Part shown: piece by piece, positions 7,733-16,193 of the stretch
Numbering within the stretch: the stretch's first letter is position 1
Layout of the letters: each line of letters begins with the position of its first letter
From: an uncultured Lachnospiraceae bacterium
GTDB lineage: Bacteria > Bacillota > Clostridia > Lachnospirales > Lachnospiraceae
Assembly (NCBI GenBank): GCA_910585935.1
Contig: CAJUHN010000011.1
Location: 1 to 32,236, forward strand
Direction of reading: 5' to 3'
DNA: 32,236 nt
Notes under the pieces: model-generated
Database searches by the model: none
Told to the model about the DNA's origin: nothing
The model's input: the letters and a program-made list of their open reading frames with translations, nothing else
Made by a program: the position numbers and the translations under genes

Positions 7733-8161
7733 ATAAAACTTATTATAGATAATGATACTGTAGAAAGATACAATCAATTTTATTTTTCTCAGCATCCAAG
7801 AGCAACTAAAAAACAAATAGAAAGTCCAAGGCATCCATCAATAAACCAATGGTGTATACTACCACGAATACAAATGAATGCACTAAAACAGAAATGGAAA
7901 TTATTTGGGTATTGGTTTATAAATGAGTTAGGATATACAAATATGAAATTGGACAGTTTAGATATAATCATTACTGTATTTTTTGATACCAAAAGAAGGC
8001 ATGATGTTGATAATCAGGTTCCTAAATTCCTACTGGATTCATTTACAGAATCAGGTTTTATTGTAGACGATGATGAAAAACATTTGCATTCTCTCACTTT
8101 AAAAACTGGATATGACAAAGAAAATCCAAGAACAGAAATTGAGGTAATTACTTATGACTGA
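7733..8161 (+). CDS. rusA: RusA-family Holliday junction resolvase, probable AUA start
   Basis: The 142-residue product has the RusA core: ESPRHPSINQW (30-40), the metal-binding block RRHDVDN (88-94, Asp91 and Asp93), Lys98, and GFIVDDD (108-114). RusA resolves Holliday junctions; in phages it processes recombination or packaging intermediates. The first ATG in frame (7874) would delete 47 conserved-looking residues. AAAGGAG (7718-7724) lies eight bases before ATA at 7733, which gives the family-like beginning M-K-L-I-I-D. No ATG, GTG or TTG lies in frame between there and 7874. The stop overlaps the next gene by eight bases. Confidence 0.85.
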   Translation: MKLIIDNDTVERYNQFYFSQHPRATKKQIESPRHPSINQWCILPRIQMNALKQKWKLFGYWFINELGYTNMKLDSLDIIITVFFDTKRRHDVDNQVPKFLLDSFTESGFIVDDDEKHLHSLTLKTGYDKENPRTEIEVITYD

Positions 8162-8345
8162 TTTAGAAATCCAACAGTATCTTGATGATAATAATTGGGC
8201 AATACCTGCCCAGGATGGGGTTAGTAAAATATTAAATACAAGTCATCAAATTACTGGTACAGATTATGATCTTGATACAGATATAATTACACTTATAACG
8301 CCGGATAATGTATTTACATTCAAATGGATTTTAAATAAATTATAG
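8154..8345 (+). CDS. Hypothetical 63-residue acidic protein
   Basis: This small acidic protein (MTDLEIQQYLDDNNWAIPAQ...) starts inside the end of rusA, an eight-base overlap that implies coupled translation. It has no recognisable motif. The pattern of repeated Asp/Thr turns (GTDYDLDTDIITLITPDN) suggests a small beta domain. The function is unknown. Confidence 0.5.
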   Translation: MTDLEIQQYLDDNNWAIPAQDGVSKILNTSHQITGTDYDLDTDIITLITPDNVFTFKWILNKL

Positions 8346-8355
8346 GAGGGTTTTT

Positions 8356-8535
8356 ATGATTACACTATATAGAAAAATTAAATTATGGATATTGAAAACA
8401 AAATGGAAACTTGCTCTATGGCAGTTTTTAGATAAGCAGATTATGGAACTAATTAAAGATCCAGAAAAGCTAGAAAAGAAATTTATGTCATATTTAACAG
8501 AATTAATCCATAAAGCAAATAAAGCAGACAACTAA
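8356..8535 (+). CDS. Hypothetical 59-residue basic protein
   Basis: ATG follows a strong AGGAGGG site. The product begins MITLYRKIKLWILKTKWKLA and continues as a charged helix ending HKANKADN. The first 30 residues form an amphipathic basic/aromatic helix that may touch membrane or nucleic acid. There is no known motif. It lies 10 bases after the previous gene, in the same run of small genes. Confidence 0.55.
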   Translation: MITLYRKIKLWILKTKWKLALWQFLDKQIMELIKDPEKLEKKFMSYLTELIHKANKADN

Positions 8536-8575
8536 ATGTCTCTTTCATGGAGATCAAATATTGGAGGAAGTATAA

Positions 8576-8758
8576 ATGATTGATGAAAATTTATATAGAA
8601 CGATTCTATGGAATCCAAACGAAGGTGAAGATAGCGAATTCACAAAGAAAGCGATACTTGAAATCCTAAAATCTCAAAAAGTATCGCTTTCAAAGGTTCG
8701 TTATTTATTTAATTCCATACTAAGGGAAATTGAGGATAATAATCCCATAACGTTATAA
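8576..8758 (+). CDS. Hypothetical 60-residue protein
   Basis: ATG follows GGAGG (8564-8568). The product (MIDENLYRTILWNPNEGEDS...) is helical, with KAILEILKSQKVSLSKVRYLF resembling one small helix-turn segment. No family is recognised. It ends tail to tail with the minus-strand gene 8753-8929, overlapping it by six bases. Confidence 0.5.
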   Translation: MIDENLYRTILWNPNEGEDSEFTKKAILEILKSQKVSLSKVRYLFNSILREIEDNNPITL

Positions 8759-8929
8759 GAATTTAAATTTATGAAAATTATTTTGTACAGAATCATAAAT
8801 AATCTGAGACACCTTTGCAATCTTGGATATTTGTGATTCTATTTCGCTTTCATCACAAGCCAACATATTATTTTGTTTCACATATTCCATAGTTAATTCT
8901 TTTGCTAACAATATACTTTTATCAGTCAT
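8753..8929 (-). CDS. Small minus-strand helical protein with its own promoter
   Basis: ATG at 8929 follows GGAGGAAAC on the minus strand. Upstream lie TTTACT (8993-8988), a 17-base spacer and TATAAT (8970-8965). The 58-residue product is helical (MTDKSILLAKELTMEYVKQN, SEIESQISKIAKVSQIIYDS). It is the only protein gene here, outside the intron cargo and the type I toxin, to run against the late operon, and it has a constitutive-type promoter. That suggests expression outside the lytic cycle. The function is unknown. Confidence 0.55.
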   Translation of the reverse strand: MTDKSILLAKELTMEYVKQNNMLACDESEIESQISKIAKVSQIIYDSVQNNFHKFKFL

Positions 8930-9003
8930 AATTGTTTCCTCCATTTTGTAATTATATTAGAAATATTATACTATGAAAATGAAGCAAAGTAAACAGAATT
9001 ATT

Positions 9004-9039
9004 ACTGCTCTCTTACTGTTATGTAAGGGAGTATTTTTT
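9004..9039 (+). terminator. Hairpin terminator before the neck gene
   Basis: CTCTCTTAC (9008-9016) pairs with GTAAGGGAG (9023-9031) with one T-G wobble, followed by six T residues. It insulates the small-gene region from the gene at 9059. Confidence 0.65.
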
Positions 9040-9058
9040 GTGTAAAGGATAAATATTT

Positions 9059-9514
9059 ATGGCTACAATAATAAAAAACATGAATGATTTAAAGAAACAA
9101 ATTGAAAATGCTTGTAATAAGGCTGTTGAAAGTGCTGCTAATATTCTTTTGAAAAAGTTACAAGAGTACATAAATGAATACTACTATGATTTATATCAGC
9201 CCATATATTATTCAAGAACAATGAAATTCTATGAATCAGCAGTCGCTAGTATGATGGGTAAATCAACCGCCACTATCGGAATTGATGAATTATATATGTC
9301 ATATCAATATCCTGTAAAATATACATATCTTGATGGAACAGCAGGACATTGGACTGGTGAGGATCAAGTGCATATGGCTAACGCAGGCTATCATGGTAAT
9401 TTTAATATTTATAGAGATGGTCACTTTTGGAAAGACTTTGAAAAGTATGCAAATGAGAACGCCATTGATATTTTGAAAACTGAACTATGCAAACAAGGAT
9501 TAAATGTGAAGTGA
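9059..9514 (+). CDS. Neck/tail-completion (HK97 gp10-like) protein
   Basis: The 151-residue product has an N-terminal helix (MNDLKKQIENACNKAVESAANILLKKLQEYINEYY), then YSRTMKFYESAV and a strand-rich middle with YLDGTAGHWTGEDQVHMANAGYHG. The long first helix followed by a basic/aromatic beta region is the look of gp10-type tail completion proteins, and it lies next to the tape measure gene. AAAGGA sits nine bases before ATG. The family call is by resemblance and context. Confidence 0.5.
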   Translation: MATIIKNMNDLKKQIENACNKAVESAANILLKKLQEYINEYYYDLYQPIYYSRTMKFYESAVASMMGKSTATIGIDELYMSYQYPVKYTYLDGTAGHWTGEDQVHMANAGYHGNFNIYRDGHFWKDFEKYANENAIDILKTELCKQGLNVK

Positions 9515-9533
9515 ACATAATATTTGCAACTAC

Positions 9534-9561
9534 TACCGCCCTTTTGTTGGCGGTATTTTTA
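9534..9561 (+). terminator. Terminator before the tape measure gene
   Basis: TACCGCC (9534-9540) pairs perfectly with GGCGGTA (9549-9555), followed by TTTTTATT. It lies between the neck gene and the tape measure ribosome site. Confidence 0.75.
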
Positions 9562-9592
9562 TTACCAAAAACAGAAGGAGGTAATTACATAT

Positions 9593-11815
9593 ATGGATGA
9601 ATTTTTGATATTGCTACAAGCAAAATTAGACGAAGCATCGCTTAAAGGAATCAAGGGAAATCTTGAGCAGTTAAAAAAAGAATTTGAAGAATTAAAAATA
9701 AAACCTGTTTTAGACCAACAGGCACTCTCTGATTTGTCGGCAAAGATTAATAAACTTTTCACAGAGAATAAGATTACTATTTCTAATATTAATGTGGATA
9801 ATAGTCAGGCTGTTAGAAATGCACAGCAGACAGGGCAACAAATTGGTAAACAAATTCAAAATGGAATTAATTCTGTAATTCAAAAAGGAAACTTTACAAC
9901 AGAATTCACATTTTCAGCTGACAAGCGAAATAATGTTGCCAAAGTTGCTCAAAAAGAATTTCAAAAAATTGCAAATGGCATTGTTACTGTCAAAGAGCAA
10001 ATGAATCAAGTTGATGGTAAATCTTTTCTTGACGGATTTATTGTAAATATCAAAAAAGCAAATGGAGAAATGGAAAGTTTAACATATCGTTTAAAAGATA
10101 TGTTAGATTCACAAGGGAAAGCTACAGGGAAAAGCTTTCAATATATTGGTGGCTCTATAGATGATAATGGTGTCCTCAAACAATTTGACGCTATATCTAC
10201 CAAAGCTGATAATTTGCAAACAAAACTTGATAAATTAAAAGCTGGATATTCTGACATTAACTCCTCAAGACCTATTAAAGATTCTAATAATATTTCTGCT
10301 CTGTCGCAACAGTATGATAAAGTTGCTCAGGCAATCGAAAATGTAAGAAATGCTGATAATACTACTTTTTCTTCTATGGTATCTAATGCACAGAGAGAAA
10401 TTACAGCATTAGAATCAATGGTTGCGCAATTCAGAAATGCGGAAAATGTAGCTACTCAGATGAAAAGTGTTGATATCTCTTCTGGTATTGCTCAAGCCCA
10501 AGAAAGACTCGGTAAATTAAAGGCTGATTCCACTGGTTTTGAACAAATGACTCATACCCTTAGAGAATTAGATACTGCTATTACTAATGTAGGTGATAAA
10601 TCTTCTCTTGATGCGTTTATTGACAAACTTCGAGTTGCAGAGACACAGTTAAGTCGTGTTAAGGCTGAAACAAAATCTATGGCGCAAGTCAATAAAATTC
10701 AACTTTCAATGGAAACTGGTGGATATGAATCCAAAGTAAACGCCATTATTTCAAGGACACAACAATGGACAGATCAAAACGGAAATGCTCGAATCAGTAC
10801 AAGTAATTTATCTAATGCCCTTCACGAATTAACAGACGCATCAAATGCGTATGCAAATAATAAATCAGAAGCAACACAAAAGAGGTTAATTGAATCAAGC
10901 GAGAAGCTTGATACTGAATATAAAAGAATTACAAATTCAGTACGCCAAATGAACGCAGAAATGGCTAAAGACTCTTCTGTTGCTTCTTTGCATAATCAAG
11001 TATCAGAGTTTATGAGCAAAAACGGAAAGGCAGTAAAATACTATGGAACAGATTTGAAAGATATCTTTAATCAAACTGTACAAGGTGCAGAGCTTTCCAA
11101 TCAGGAACTTACAAAGCTAAAACAGAAATTTATTGATGTTCAAAACGCTGCTAGAAATGCAGGCAAATTAGGCAAAACATGGTTCCAGACATTGAGAGAA
11201 GGAATGAGTTCTTTTAGTTATTGGACAAGTTCTACTTTTTTGGTTATGAAAGCGATTCAGTCTGTTAAAAGTGGAATTAATACTGTAAAGGCATTGGATA
11301 CTGCTTTAGTAGATTTGAAAAAGACCACCACTATGACTAATAGCGAGCTGGAACAGTTTTACTATGACTCCAATAAAACTGCTAAAGAAATGGGTGTTAC
11401 TACTGCCGAAATTATAAATCAGGCATCAGCCTGGTCACGTCTTGGATATTCAAGTGCTGAAGCGGCTTCCAAAATGGCAAAATATTCTTCTATGTTTGCA
11501 AGCATTTCACCTGGAATGAATGTTGATACCGCTACAGATGGATTAGTCAGTGTAATGAAAGCATTTGATATCGGCAACGACAATCCTGATGATGTTCTTG
11601 ATGGAATTATGTCAAAAATTAATATCATTGGTAATACTGCTGCTACCAGCAATGCGGAGATTGTAAACATGCTAACAAGATCATCTTCTGCTATGAAAGA
11701 GGCGAATAATACTTTAGAGGAAACTATCGCTTTGGAAACTGCCGCAGTGGAAATTACAAGAGATGATGCTAGTGTTGGCACTGCTTTTAAGACGGTAGCC
11801 ATGAGGATTCGAGGT
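9593..11815 (+). CDS. Tape measure protein, exon 1 (residues 1-741)
   Basis: ATG at 9593 follows AGAAGGAGG. Residues 1-60 form a coiled coil; the rest is long helical repeats rich in Ala, Asn, Ser and Gln. From about residue 530 comes the TP901-type tape measure core: FRTLREG-like WFQTLREGMSSFSYWTSS, KALDTALVDLKKTTTMTNSE, INQASAWSRLGYSSAEAA and ending TAFKTVAMRIRG. The reading frame runs 16 more codons of nonsense before a stop at 11863, because a group I intron begins after GGT at 11815. Exon 2 restores the motif as MRIRG-MYDEETEEF. The joined product has 3,178 residues and would set tail length (roughly 0.45-0.5 micrometre at 0.15 nm per residue). Confidence 0.88.
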
Positions 11816-13327
11816 AGACAAACATTGCCTCCATATACAGTAATGTATATGCTGTGTGCCTAATAATTACACAGATGATAACTATATAAGTCAAATGGTG
11901 ATGGGACACCAGAGACTTAGGAAAGACTATAAATTCTTGCCATTTATTTTATAGGTGGTGAGTAAAATAAAATATACAGATCAGAAAATAAGAAATATTT
12001 TAAATAATTACAATTTAGAACTAATTGAATATATAAATACAAAAAATATAATATCTAAAGATAATGGTGGATATAAATATAAAATAACACTTCATAATTT
12101 ATTATCTGATAAAACCCCTAACAAATTTATGAAAAATCCATTTGCTCTTGAAAATTTCAAATTATTTTTATCTAAAAATTATCCAGATTATAAATTGTTG
12201 GATGACCAATATGTTGATTGTAAAACTAAAATGCGATTTATTTGTATAAAACATATGGATAAAGGTATTCAATTAAATACATTAACAAATATTATTCATA
12301 ATCATCATACATGTAAATATTGTTCATATGATAAACTACATAATGATAGGATTATAGATGAAAATTTGATCATCAAAAGAGCGAATGAGTTGAATGTAAT
12401 TTATAAAGATAGATTTATTAAAGATAATGAAACATGGATTAGTTATATATGCCCAGTTCATGCAGATAAAGGAATTCAGACATCATCATGGACTTTATTT
12501 AAATCAAGAGCAAAAGGTTGTGCATATTGTACTGGAAGATACAAAACTACCGAAGATTTTAAAAAGGAACTCAGCACAATCAATTCAATGGTGGAAATAA
12601 TTGGTGAATATAAAGGAAGTGAACGACCCGTTAAATGTCGTTGCAAACTGTGTAATCATATTTGGTCGCCAATCGGAAGAAGTTTAAAAAATGGACAAGG
12701 GTGTCCAAATTGTTCAACCAGCAAAGGCGAATTAAAAGTTAAAGAATTTCTTGATATACATAAATTAAATTATATCCAGCAAAAAACTTTTGAAGATTGT
12801 ATTGATAAAGAGAGATTAAAATTTGATTTCTATTTACCAAATCATAATACAGCTATTGAATATGATGGTCAACAACATTTTATGCCAGTTGATTTTGCAA
12901 ATAAAGGAAAAGAATGGGCAAATAATTTGTTTCAAAATAATGTAAGAAAAGATAACATTAAAGATGCTTATTGTAAAGATAATAATATTAATTTAATAAG
13001 AATACCATATTTTGAATATGATAATATATTCGATATTTTAGCATCCAAATTGACGGATGTTATTTTTATGCAAGAATTTATAGAATCCTCAGAGACTGCG
13101 GGATAGGTATGGTAACATATCTATTGAAGTTATCGCCCTGTTCTCTAATTATGAGAAAAGGGATAATATACAGTCCGATCAGCCACAGGGCTCCTTCATG
13201 CTGAGATGCATGATTGTCGCACAATAATCCCAAATTAAAAGAAATGCGAGAGTATGCCAGAAATGACATGCCACCATATTTTTTATTATATGGTCAGTAG
13301 GGTATGGTTTTGCCTGAAAGTAACAGG
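11816..13327 (+). ncRNA. Group I intron 1 in the tape measure gene, with homing endonuclease
   Basis: The 5' exon GAGGT (11811-11815) pairs with GCCTC (11827-11831), putting the required U-G wobble at the splice site. The intron ends in G13327, and the exons then read MRIRG-MYDEETEEF in frame. ACAT (11822-11825) pairs with exon ATGT (13328-13331) as P10. P7 is GACTG (13094-13098) with CAGTC (13171-13175) in the S-like ATATACAGTCC. CTATAAATTCTTGC (11927-11940) pairs perfectly with 13070-13083, closing a peripheral loop that holds the endonuclease gene. Length is 1,512 nt. The insertion point is a conserved tape measure motif, as expected for a homing intron. Confidence 0.85.
11967..13106 (+). 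CDS. Intron-encoded homing endonuclease (zinc-ribbon, EDxHD/Vsr-like)
   Basis: The protein has three zinc-finger-like modules: HTCKYCSYDK, CPVHADKG...GCAYCTGR, and CRCKLCNHIW...GCPNCSTS. A C-terminal nuclease domain follows, with LKFDFYLPNHNTAIEYDGQQHF (Glu298, Asp300, His304 from this start) and a helix KDNIKDAYC before INLIRIPY. This resembles the EDxHD homing enzymes typified by I-Bth0305I, related to Vsr nucleases. It would cut intronless tape measure alleles and spread the intron. The start is uncertain: ATA 11967 stands six bases after AGGTGGTG, whereas GTG 11955/11958 has no ribosome site. The last codons overlap the ribozyme's closing stem and P7 strand. Confidence 0.82.
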   Translation: MKYTDQKIRNILNNYNLELIEYINTKNIISKDNGGYKYKITLHNLLSDKTPNKFMKNPFALENFKLFLSKNYPDYKLLDDQYVDCKTKMRFICIKHMDKGIQLNTLTNIIHNHHTCKYCSYDKLHNDRIIDENLIIKRANELNVIYKDRFIKDNETWISYICPVHADKGIQTSSWTLFKSRAKGCAYCTGRYKTTEDFKKELSTINSMVEIIGEYKGSERPVKCRCKLCNHIWSPIGRSLKNGQGCPNCSTSKGELKVKEFLDIHKLNYIQQKTFEDCIDKERLKFDFYLPNHNTAIEYDGQQHFMPVDFANKGKEWANNLFQNNVRKDNIKDAYCKDNNINLIRIPYFEYDNIFDILASKLTDVIFMQEFIESSETAG

Positions 13328-13873
13328 ATGTATGATGAAGAAACCGAAGAATTTATTGGAAATGTAGAAGAATTATCTGGTGAAATTGCAAATCTGACAA
13401 AGACTGCTTCTACTCCTGGTGGAATTAGTCTATTTACAGATGATGCAAAAACTGAATATAAATCTACATATCAATTGTTGAAAGAAATCAGTGAAATTTA
13501 CGATCAGCTCAGTGATAAAGATCAAGCTGGATTACTTGAATCACTGGCTGGAAAACGTCAGGGGCAGATTATTGCTGCTACTATCAACAATTTTGAAGCA
13601 GCAGAAAAAGCTATGGATAATATGGCAAATAGTGCTGGCTCTGCTGAGAAAGAAATGTCAGTAATCATGGATTCTATAGATTATAAAGTAAATCGTCTTA
13701 AAGAAACCACTACTGGCGTAGCCCAAAATCTCTTTAAAAGAAGTGACATGAAAACAGTCGTTGACGGTTTAACATCTGTTATGAATGTCATTGACAAATT
13801 AACCTCTAAACTTGGATTGTTTGGATCTATCGGACTTGGTGCAGGATTATTTGCTGGTTTAAAAAACGTCGGT
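13328..13873 (+). CDS. Tape measure protein, exon 2 (residues 742-923)
   Basis: This 182-codon exon continues directly from exon 1 (MYDEETEEFIGNVEELSGE, GISLFTDDAKTEYKSTYQLL, LAGKRQGQIIAATINNF, EKEMSVIMDSIDYKVNRLKE, GLGAGLFAGLKNVG). These are standard tape measure segments. The ATG at 13304 that would make it look like a separate 202-residue protein lies inside intron 1. After GGT at 13873 the frame reads about a dozen intron-derived codons (RDKMYS...) to a stop at 13912. The true 3' continuation is exon 3. Confidence 0.85.
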
Positions 13874-14312
13874 AGGGATAAAATGTATTCCCTTATTTGT
13901 TATTTGTTTTGAAATTGCCGACTATAATATGTGTTCTTTGGGATACTAAAGTTTTCATATTATCGAATGTGAAATACACAAGGTAAATAAATAATTGGAG
14001 CAATATGCGGGAACTGCGTACAACGATTGTATAATGGCAATGTACCACTACTCTCCTATTATGGTGACATAATTAGGTTCGTAAAAACGTGGCGCTCAAG
14101 GAATCCGCAGGGACAGATCTCTAATTGAGATAAGCCCTCACAGAAGCGACAACCTCCACAGCAGGTTATATGAAACGATACTTGTTGAATATGCGCTCGG
14201 TACTACCTGGCATGACAGGACAGTCTGTAATGGATTGTTAAAATACAGGAATCTTATCTCTTGTTCATGTATTGTGGAACTCTTGCTATTAGAGACGATA
14301 AGAAAATAGCAA
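13874..14312 (+). ncRNA. Ribozyme core of intron 2
   Basis: Helices in group I order are P1 GTCGGT/GCCGAC (U-G); P2 ATAATATG (13924-13931)/CATATTAT (13956-13963); P3 TGGAG (13996-14000)/CTCCA (14154-14158); P4 TGCGG (14006-14010)/CCGCA (14105-14109), inside the P and Q signatures TGCGGGAAC and AATCCGCAGG; a GTGA-capped stem (14055-14077); P6 GGG/CCC with ATCTC/GAGAT; P7 CAGAAGCG (14141-14148)/CGCTCG (14194-14199), with bulged A; and P8 CAGCAGGT (14159-14166)/ACTTGTTG (14180-14187). J8/7 is AATATG. TTGCTATT/AATAGCAA (14283-14312) is a further hairpin. No gene lies in 13914-14506. Confidence 0.75.
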
Positions 14313-14506
14313 AACTACAAACATAAAACCTAAACTAGAAATTTATCCTAAACGCAAACAAAAATAGTATTTTTCTTAAATCCAGTTATATTTTGTCATT
14401 TATTGGCTTACGGTTTTTTATTAAAAATAAAAATTTTAATATTTACAAAATGTATCAATTATGTTACTCTGAGAACTATAAAAAATTAGTCTTCGGAGGT
14501 ATTATA

Positions 14507-15487
14507 ATGAAAGATTTGCAAGTAAAAACCAGAGCGTTATCCTCACTATTAATGGATATTGAAAAAAATAAATATGATTTTAATCATCCTTTGCAAAGAC
14601 AGTCTGGGCAGTGGAACAAACTTACCATGAGCAAATTAATTGATTCTGCTATTCGATTGTATCCTATCTATCCTGCTTTGGTTGAAGAAAATGAAGATGG
14701 GACTTATGGTATCATAGATGGAAAACAACGGCTTACTATTTTCTCCAGTTTTTATCATAATGAATTCGCGTTGCATAAATCTTTACTCCCTATTAATATT
14801 GAGGGGACAACTTATGAATTGGCTGGCAAAAAATTTGATAAATTAGATGAGGAGGTAAAAGACCGCTTTAAGTCCAGAGAGTTTCAGTTATATATTATGT
14901 CAAATGCTACAGAAGATGACATACGTGAAATATTCGCAAGAATCAATTCCTCAAAAGGGCTGTCTAACACCCAAAAAAGAACAACCGTGGAAAATAAAGA
15001 ACTTGCAGAAATCGTTTGTGATTTAAAATCACATCCTGTCTTTGAAAAATTGACTACAAAAGTACAACGAAAAAAAGATGAGAATAAAGATATAGTCCGT
15101 CAGGTTCTTATGCTTGCAGAAGCCAATAATGAATATGATTTCGGTTCTTTTAGAGATGGTGATATGAATAAATTTTTAACCATGTATAATGAAAATATTA
15201 ATTATGATAAAATTGAAATTATTAGACAAGCATTAAATGTAATGGATGAATCTTTTGAAACTATTCAGGTGAAAAAGACTACAACACCAATGCTTATTTA
15301 TTCATATTACCGTATTATTAAAGACAATAAAGATATTAAAAAATGGAATGAATGGGTTGCAAATTTCATCGAAACTTACGATGATAACGAGGAATACAAA
15401 CAATACTGTAATGGGTCTGGTACTGCCTCTTCTGATATGGTAAAAGGAAGATTAAATTATTTCAGAAACGCAATTAAAGAATGCTAA
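14507..15487 (+). CDS. DUF262 (GmrS-N/ParB-like) protein, intron cargo
   Basis: The 326-residue product starts at ATG behind GGAGG. It has the DUF262 signatures HPLQRQSGQW (27-36), DGKQRLTIF (71-79), and an FARINSSKGLSNTQKRT block. In GmrSD and SspE-type defence proteins this domain binds and hydrolyses nucleotides to gate a nuclease. Here it stands alone: no C-terminal DUF1524 HNH nuclease is present, so activity may be regulatory or depend on another protein. It has its own terminator and lies just after the intron core. A defence role is inferred from family only. Confidence 0.8.
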   Translation: MKDLQVKTRALSSLLMDIEKNKYDFNHPLQRQSGQWNKLTMSKLIDSAIRLYPIYPALVEENEDGTYGIIDGKQRLTIFSSFYHNEFALHKSLLPINIEGTTYELAGKKFDKLDEEVKDRFKSREFQLYIMSNATEDDIREIFARINSSKGLSNTQKRTTVENKELAEIVCDLKSHPVFEKLTTKVQRKKDENKDIVRQVLMLAEANNEYDFGSFRDGDMNKFLTMYNENINYDKIEIIRQALNVMDESFETIQVKKTTTPMLIYSYYRIIKDNKDIKKWNEWVANFIETYDDNEEYKQYCNGSGTASSDMVKGRLNYFRNAIKEC

Positions 15488-15521
15488 TAAATTCATAATT
15501 TGTAATAATATTATATAATTT

Positions 15522-15553
15522 AGCTGCATACTTTCATGTATGGCAGCTTTTTT
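15522..15553 (+). terminator. Terminator after the DUF262 gene, inside intron 2
   Basis: GCTGCATAC (15523-15531) pairs with GTATGGCAGC (15538-15547), followed by six T residues. It would stop tape measure transcription inside the intron unless antitermination acts. Confidence 0.8.
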
Positions 15554-15636
15554 ATTTCCAGAAATCACCTGCAGATTGTACCGCTTGCTATTTACTATAA
15601 TCATCATATGATATATTAAATAGTAAAGGTGATATT

Positions 15637-15822
15637 TTGCAAATAAATATAGCCATCTGCGATGATATTGAAGAACATTCAATTAACTTAAAAAACCTTA
15701 TTTGGAAGAAAATATCCTTGATACAAATATAGGGAGAAAAATAAAAAATATAAACCCAAATGTTTTGTTGATTTATGTATCAACATACGATTATCATTAT
15801 AGAGATTTGGAAGTTATGATTA
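15637..15822 (+). pseudogene. Remnant of a LytTR-type response regulator receiver domain
   Basis: TTG at 15637 begins INIAICDDIEEHSINL, the usual start of an AgrA/LytR receiver with its acidic pocket. It stops after ~30 residues. After a gap in another frame comes PNVLLIYVSTYDYHYRDLEV, the matching receiver strand-3 and phosphoacceptor-loop region. A full receiver would be ~120 residues and carry a LytTR DNA-binding domain, all missing. The gene is decayed by deletion and frameshift, so it is a relic of earlier, probably chromosomal, cargo. Confidence 0.7.
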
Positions 15823-16193
15823 TTTAAGAGATATTATATAAGATGTCTCTTTTTCTTTTATCTCTATAAAAGTCAAAAATTTACATTTCCAAGCTAGATA
15901 GTTATCTATGTGCCAAATTTTCATATCACTTTTTCTTATATTAATAACAAATTTTTCTTTTTACTTTTAATTATTATTGCAAATAATTTGTTTTATACAT
16001 TAAAAATTTTCTATTCTCTTTGCTAAAATATTCGAATTGTTTTCACAAAGTTAATATTGTCGGATTTTGTCGATTAATATTCTATTAGATTTATTCTTTT
16101 ATTAATTTGAAATATTGATAAAAACTAAAATAAATGATACAATTAATTCATATTTTTTCATATTTTATAAATTCAATTTTTGAGGAGTAGTTT
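15823..16193. other. AT-rich gap with the promoter of the ImmA operon
   Basis: No gene is visible. TTGATA (16115-16120), a 17-base spacer and TACAAT (16138-16143) make a near-consensus promoter. Upstream, TTGTCG occurs twice, ten bases apart (second copy inside TTTGTCGATTA, 16066-16076), a possible operator. The rest is plain AT-rich sequence. Confidence 0.6.

Noticed and set aside
13304..13327. ATG at 13304 as start of an independent 202-residue protein
   Set aside because: It lies in the last 24 bases of intron 1. The homologous protein sequence begins exactly at the exon junction.
14018..14031. GTACAACGATTGTA as the conserved R element of intron 2
   Set aside because: It resembles GTTCAACGACTA, but no matching CAATC strand follows before the splice site, and it lies between the P4 strands, where P5 belongs. 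CAGAAGCG/CGCTCG fits P7 and the helix order.
14393..14506. Longer N-terminus for the DUF262 protein from 14393
   Set aside because: The extra codons are AT-rich with no ribosome site and overlap intron structural RNA; ATG 14507 has a GGAGG site.
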